Shown here one piece after another: positions 6,709 to 9,044 of a DNA stretch of 9,044 bases. Position numbers and translations under genes: made by a program. Positions within the stretch are counted from its first letter, which is position 1; each line of letters opens with the position of its first letter. The DNA is from Treponema sp. (GTDB lineage: Bacteria > Spirochaetota > Spirochaetia > Treponematales > Breznakiellaceae): assembly GCA_031278025.1 (NCBI GenBank), contig JAITLF010000219.1:1-9044 (forward strand). The letters run 5' to 3'. Below the pieces are notes generated by a model, which worked only from the letters and a program-made list of their open reading frames with translations, had not been told where the DNA came from and ran no database searches.

Positions 6709-7371
6709 ATGGGGCGGGATTTCTCCTTTGCGGCGTGCGTTTTCCTCCTCTTTACCCTGGTCTCCTGTTCTTTTGACTACGGTCCAATCTCCCTGGATGA
6801 TGAAGATCAGCCCAATGTCGTGATGAACGATGTAGAATATGTCCGCGTCAAGGACGGAAGTCCCTTGGTACGGTTTGAAGCCGAAGGGGCGGAACGGTAC
6901 GAAAAACGCCAAACCATGGAACTGAAAAATTTTTCATTTGAACAGTTCAATACAGCCGCAGACGATATAAACGCCGTCGGCCACGCCAGGAACGCATCGG
7001 TACAACTTGAATCCGGAAATATCTCTATGAAGAACGGCGTCCGTATCCAGGTAGACTCGGAAGACATAGCCATAGAGACCCAAAACCTGGAATGGCAGGA
7101 TAAAACACGGCAGCTTTCCGCAGGCCTGGGAGAGCCGGTAGCGATTCGCCGGTTAAACGGGACGAGTTTTACCGGGTGGGGGTTTTCCGCCGATGTCCGT
7201 CGCCGAACCTGGACCTTTACCGACGGGGTTCAAGGCGTCTACATAGAAACGGATGATGACGAAACGGGTGAACCGGGGGATGTGATGGTGATGGAGGACG
7301 ATGGAGCGAGGCTTCCAACCGCCCCGGAGGATACCGGCGAATTTGAAGCCTTTAAGGATACCGTTAAATGA
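6709..7371 (+). CDS. lptC: LptC-like lipoprotein of the LPS/glycolipid export bridge
   Basis: The product is 220 aa. The first 20 residues form a lipoprotein signal with a canonical lipobox LVSC (C20). The mature part (about residues 33-180) has the beta-strand pattern of the LptC/DUF1239 family: VRFEAEGAERYEKRQTMELKNF, a string of 'sequence-then-turn' strands, and IETQNLEWQDKTRQLSA. The last 40 residues are acidic. LptC normally receives lipid from the LptB2FG transporter and hands it to LptA. E. coli LptC is held by a transmembrane helix, whereas here a lipid anchor would replace it. The start at 6709 fits an AAAGG (6693-6697) overlapping the end of pyrG and the lipoprotein signal; the frame is open further upstream inside pyrG, but that part has no signal sequence. 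The gene overlaps lptA by ATGA. Identification rests on weak, family-typical similarity plus the lptA and lptB neighbours. Confidence 0.78.
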   Translation: MGRDFSFAACVFLLFTLVSCSFDYGPISLDDEDQPNVVMNDVEYVRVKDGSPLVRFEAEGAERYEKRQTMELKNFSFEQFNTAADDINAVGHARNASVQLESGNISMKNGVRIQVDSEDIAIETQNLEWQDKTRQLSAGLGEPVAIRRLNGTSFTGWGFSADVRRRTWTFTDGVQGVYIETDDDETGEPGDVMVMEDDGARLPTAPEDTGEFEAFKDTVK

Positions 7372-7979
7372 AACCATACTTCTTGCTGAGTTTAGGGCTG
7401 TTTTTTGCGGTATGTTCCCTGGGGGGGGATGTTTTTACCTTTAGAGCCGACCGTATGAGCGGAGGCCGGACGTCGGGAAAGGAAATCACCGTATTAGACG
7501 GAAACGCGGAAGTCCGCTCAGACAACCTTCTGCTCCGGGCCGACCGGATTGAACTTCAGGGTGAGGATAATCAGTTTATTGACTGCTCCGGCAACGTGTG
7601 GGGATGGGAAGAAGAGAAAGACATCTATTTTCAGACCGACCGGATGCGGTATGACCGGAAACTGAAGGTTGCCCGGCTGGAAGGGAATTCGTCCCTTGAA
7701 GATAAAAAAAATGAACTGGTTGCTAAAGGCCGCTTTATCGAATACGACGACGAGGCGGAAATAACGGTGTTTCAAATTTCAGTCCGGCTTTTTAAGGATG
7801 AGATGGTATGTCGATCCGAGTATGCGATCTACCACCGTACGGAGAAACTGCTGGACCTTTCGGGTTTTCCCGTGGTGTATAAAAAAAGCGATGAATTCCA
7901 GGCCGACCGTATCCGGGTCGACCTTGAGACTGACGACGTTACCATGGAAGGTTCTGTCTCCGGGTCCATTAAGGATTAG
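7368..7979 (+). CDS. lptA: LptA/OstA-like periplasmic bridge protein
   Basis: The product is 203 aa. A signal peptide (about residues 1-20, hydrophobic core 5-17) is followed by an all-beta OstA_N-type region. The motif [A/T]-D-R-[I/M] recurs at 27-30, 58-61, 90-93 and 179-182, each on a new strand, as in the stacked beta-jellyroll repeats of LptA. LDGNAEV, CSGNVWG and MEGSVSG are the matching 'G-N/S-V' turns. LptA polymerises to form the periplasmic slide between LptC and the outer-membrane LptD. The ATG overlaps the lptC stop (ATGA), implying translational coupling. A run of eight G's (7421-7428, codons 18-21) lies in the signal-peptide region, where slippage would frameshift the gene. An alternative reading is a related OstA-fold protein of another function; the lptB neighbour makes LptA more likely. 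Confidence 0.85.
   Translation: MKPYFLLSLGLFFAVCSLGGDVFTFRADRMSGGRTSGKEITVLDGNAEVRSDNLLLRADRIELQGEDNQFIDCSGNVWGWEEEKDIYFQTDRMRYDRKLKVARLEGNSSLEDKKNELVAKGRFIEYDDEAEITVFQISVRLFKDEMVCRSEYAIYHRTEKLLDLSGFPVVYKKSDEFQADRIRVDLETDDVTMEGSVSGSIKD
7971..7975 (+). promoter_or_regulatory. Ribosome binding site that fixes the lptB GTG start
   Basis: AAGGA within the last codons of lptA lies 8 nt before the GTG at 7984. No in-frame ATG lies between there and the ABC domain. The open frame also runs upstream inside lptA (to 7798), but that part is a shadow of the lptA frame. This site supports the GTG as the start. Confidence 0.7.
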
Positions 7980-7983
7980 CGCT

Positions 7984-8802
7984 GTGGCCGATGATTTTCC
8001 GCAAGAACCCGCCGCCGTTGAAGAACAGCCCGCCGTGTATGAAAAGGAGGAAGCCGCTCCTGCATCTCCTGAAAATTCCTCTGTGTTGGGGGTAACCAAT
8101 CTCCATAAAAAGTTTGGCCGAAAAGAAGTGGTCCGGGGGGTAAACTTTTCCATGCAGAACGGGGAAGTTGCGGGGCTTTTAGGCCCCAACGGGGCGGGAA
8201 AGACCACGACCTTTTACATGATCGTGGGATTCTACAAACCAACCCAGGGGACCGTAACCCTGAACGGCGTTGATATAATCCACAAACCCATGTTCCGGCG
8301 GGCGCAGATGGGGATAGCCTATCTGCCCCAGGAGGCGTCCATTTTTCGTAAGCTTACGGTGGAGCAGAATATCTGGGCCATCCTGGAAAGCCGCCGGGAC
8401 ATCAACAAGGCGCAGAAAAAGGGGCGGCTTAACGATTTACTTGACGAATTCGGGATTGGCCGCATCAGGAAGCAGCTTGGCTACACCCTTTCTGGGGGGG
8501 AGCGGCGGCGTACCGAGATTGCCCGTGCCTTGGCAACGGAGCCTAAGTTCCTTCTTTTGGACGAGCCGTTTGCCGGGATAGACCCCATCGCGGTATACGA
8601 AATCAAACAGATCATCCGCCGACTGGCCGAAAAGGGCATAGGCATACTCATCACCGACCACAATGTCCGGGATACCCTGGAAATAACCACCGAAGCCTTT
8701 ATCTTAGCCGACGGCACCATCGTCGCCCGCGGCGACCGGGAGGTGATCCTGACGAATGAGTTGGTTCGGGAGGTTTACCTGGGGTCGGAATTCGAGATGT
8801 AA
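7984..8802 (+). CDS. lptB: LPS/glycolipid export ABC transporter ATP-binding protein
   Basis: LptB is the cytoplasmic ATPase that drives extraction of LPS-type lipids by LptFG. The product is 272 aa from the GTG. The ABC domain begins near residue 34, with Walker A GPNGAGKT (67-74), Q-loop Q116 in [10 protein letters not shown], signature LSGGERRR (169-176), Walker B FLLLDEP (189-195) and H-loop H226 in [38 protein letters not shown] and [12 protein letters not shown] are strongly characteristic of LptB rather than of a generic ABC ATPase. About 33 acidic, Pro/Ala-rich residues precede the domain, making it longer than the usual 240 or so; a good ribosome binding site supports that extension. 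It lies 4 nt after lptA. No LptF, LptG or LptD gene is present in the window. A run of seven G's (8494-8500) encodes part of the signature motif. Confidence 0.95.
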   Translation: MADDFPQEPAAVEEQPAVYEKEEAAPASPENSSVLGVTNLHKKFGRKEVVRGVNFSMQNGEVAGLLGPNGAGKTTTFYMIVGFYKPTQGTVTLNGVDIIHKPMFRRAQMGIAYLPQEASIFRKLTVEQNIWAILESRRDINKAQKKGRLNDLLDEFGIGRIRKQLGYTLSGGERRRTEIARALATEPKFLLLDEPFAGIDPIAVYEIKQIIRRLAEKGIGILITDHNVRDTLEITTEAFILADGTIVARGDREVILTNELVREVYLGSEFEM

Positions 8803-8825
8803 CGCTTCTGAAGGGGGGAGACGAT

Positions 8826-8895
8826 ATCCGGGAGGTCCAAAGGACCCGGACCCCCAAAGGTGGGCTTTTTCCCACCGGTGATTGTTTTTTGGGGG
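8826..8895 (+). repeat. GC-rich multi-hairpin intergenic repeat, copy B
   Basis: ATCCGGGAGG (8826-8835) and CCCGGACCCC (8845-8854) match copy A upstream of pyrG, in the same order and orientation. GGTCC/GGACC (8834-8845) forms a short stem with an AAA loop. GGTGGG/CCCACC (8859-8876) forms the T5-loop hairpin, and CCCCCAAA (8851-8858) can close the structure with TTTGGGGG (8888-8895). The stem sequences differ from copy A while the layout is kept. The boundaries are approximate. Confidence 0.45.
8859..8890 (+). terminator. Possible lptB transcription terminator
   Basis: A perfect 6-bp stem, GGTGGG (8859-8864) with CCCACC (8871-8876), is followed after 5 nt by a T-rich stretch (8882-8890, TTG then six T's). 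It is positioned 56 bp after the lptB stop. The gap between stem and T-run is unusual for an intrinsic terminator, and part of the T-run overlaps the following promoter, so the call is tentative. Confidence 0.4.
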
Positions 8896-8910
8896 TACCG
8901 CAGTTATAGT
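8882..8910 (+). promoter_or_regulatory. Sigma-70-type promoter for the gene at the right edge
   Basis: TTGTTT (8882-8887) is followed by exactly 17 nt and then TATAGT (8905-8910). That matches 4 of 6 bases at -35 and 5 of 6 at -10. Transcription would start near 8917, leaving a leader of about 30 nt with a good ribosome binding site (GAGGAG, 8934-8939) and the ATG at 8947. The -35 box lies in the T-rich tail of the hairpin repeat. Confidence 0.6.
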
Positions 8911-8912
8911 AA

Positions 8913-8927
8913 GTAATAGCATATTAC
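8913..8927 (+). promoter_or_regulatory. Palindrome at the expected transcription start (operator candidate)
   Basis: GTAATA and TATTAC form a perfect 6-bp inverted repeat around GCA. It begins 3 nt after the -10 box and covers the predicted +1, a classic position for a repressor site. It could instead be a small hairpin at the mRNA 5' end. No regulator gene is seen nearby. Confidence 0.35.
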
Positions 8928-8946
8928 CTAAGTGAGGAGCGGACAG

Positions 8947-9044
8947 ATGATTGAGTTGTTACCCCCCCCCCCCCCTTCTCTATTTCCCCGGCCTTTGGCA
9001 CAGCCGCCGGCACGAGTTTTCTGTCTACTAGCTCTCTTTATTTC
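8947..9044 (+). CDS. 5' end of an unidentified gene containing a poly-C tract, cut by the window edge
   Basis: The ATG at 8947 follows GAGGAG by 7 nt and lies behind a good promoter, so translation starting here is well supported. Codons 1-5 read MIELL, then 14 C's begin (8962-8975). With 14 C's the frame is MIELLPPPPPSLFPRPL and stays open to the window end. With 15 it would read on as FSISPAFGTAAGTS, also open to the edge and resembling an exported or outer-membrane beta strand. With 13 it meets a TAG at 9029-9031. The true downstream frame and product cannot be told from 98 bases; no domain is recognisable and there is no ordinary signal peptide at the N-terminus. The tract length suggests on/off switching by slippage, but miscounting during sequencing is possible. 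Confidence 0.5.
   Translation, partial: MIELLPPPPPSLFPRPLAQPPARVFCLLALFI
8962..8975 (+). repeat. Homopolymeric C14 tract
   Basis: Fourteen consecutive C's start 15 nt after the A of the ATG at 8947. Tracts of this length are highly prone to replication slippage and are typical of bacterial contingency loci. Nothing comparable occurs elsewhere in the window; the next longest G or C run is 8. Confidence 0.95.

Noticed and set aside
1..9044. CRISPR array, tRNA or rRNA genes
   Set aside because: No regularly spaced repeats and no tRNA or rRNA signature were seen on either strand by reading. No covariance-model search was possible.

Overview
The window is a GC-rich (by eye roughly 55%) stretch of bacterial chromosome with every convincing gene on the + strand. 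The gene content fits a Gram-negative bacterium: an RlpA-type envelope protein, a lipobox-bearing LptC-like protein, and LptA and LptB. The style of the proteins and the abundance of homopolymeric G/C tracts suggest a spirochaete, perhaps a Treponema relative from a gut habitat. That taxonomic guess is inference from memory and was not tested.

Layout. Positions 138-2141 encode UvrB (nucleotide excision repair). Positions 2200-3162 encode an exported RlpA-like DPBB/SPOR protein. A 207-bp gap (3163-3369) holds four consecutive hairpins, the last followed by six T's. Its second hairpin could instead pair with the terminator, so the gap looks like an attenuated leader for the next gene, an M20D-family amidohydrolase (3370-4545). 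Positions 4546-5065 (520 bp) contain no credible gene. In order they hold a GC-rich multi-hairpin repeat (4655-4778), the 5' end of a group II intron (from 4784, domain I only, no reverse transcriptase and no 3' half), and a promoter-like sequence that abuts the pyrG start codon.

Positions 5066-8802 look like one transcription unit: pyrG (CTP synthase), then lptC, lptA and lptB. Spacings are 8 nt, a 4-nt ATGA overlap, and 4 nt. LptB would power, and LptC/LptA would bridge, delivery of lipopolysaccharide or another amphiphilic glycolipid to the outer membrane. PyrG supplies CTP for phospholipid and sugar-nucleotide synthesis. After lptB comes a second copy of the hairpin repeat, then a near-consensus promoter with a palindrome at the expected transcription start, then the 5' end of a truncated gene. 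That gene's sixth codon begins a run of 14 C's, the hallmark of a phase-variable (contingency) locus.

The most interesting parts are the group II intron remnant used as the upstream region of pyrG, the poly-C switch candidate at the right edge, and the attenuator-like leader of the amidohydrolase. Most of the rest is ordinary housekeeping and envelope biogenesis.
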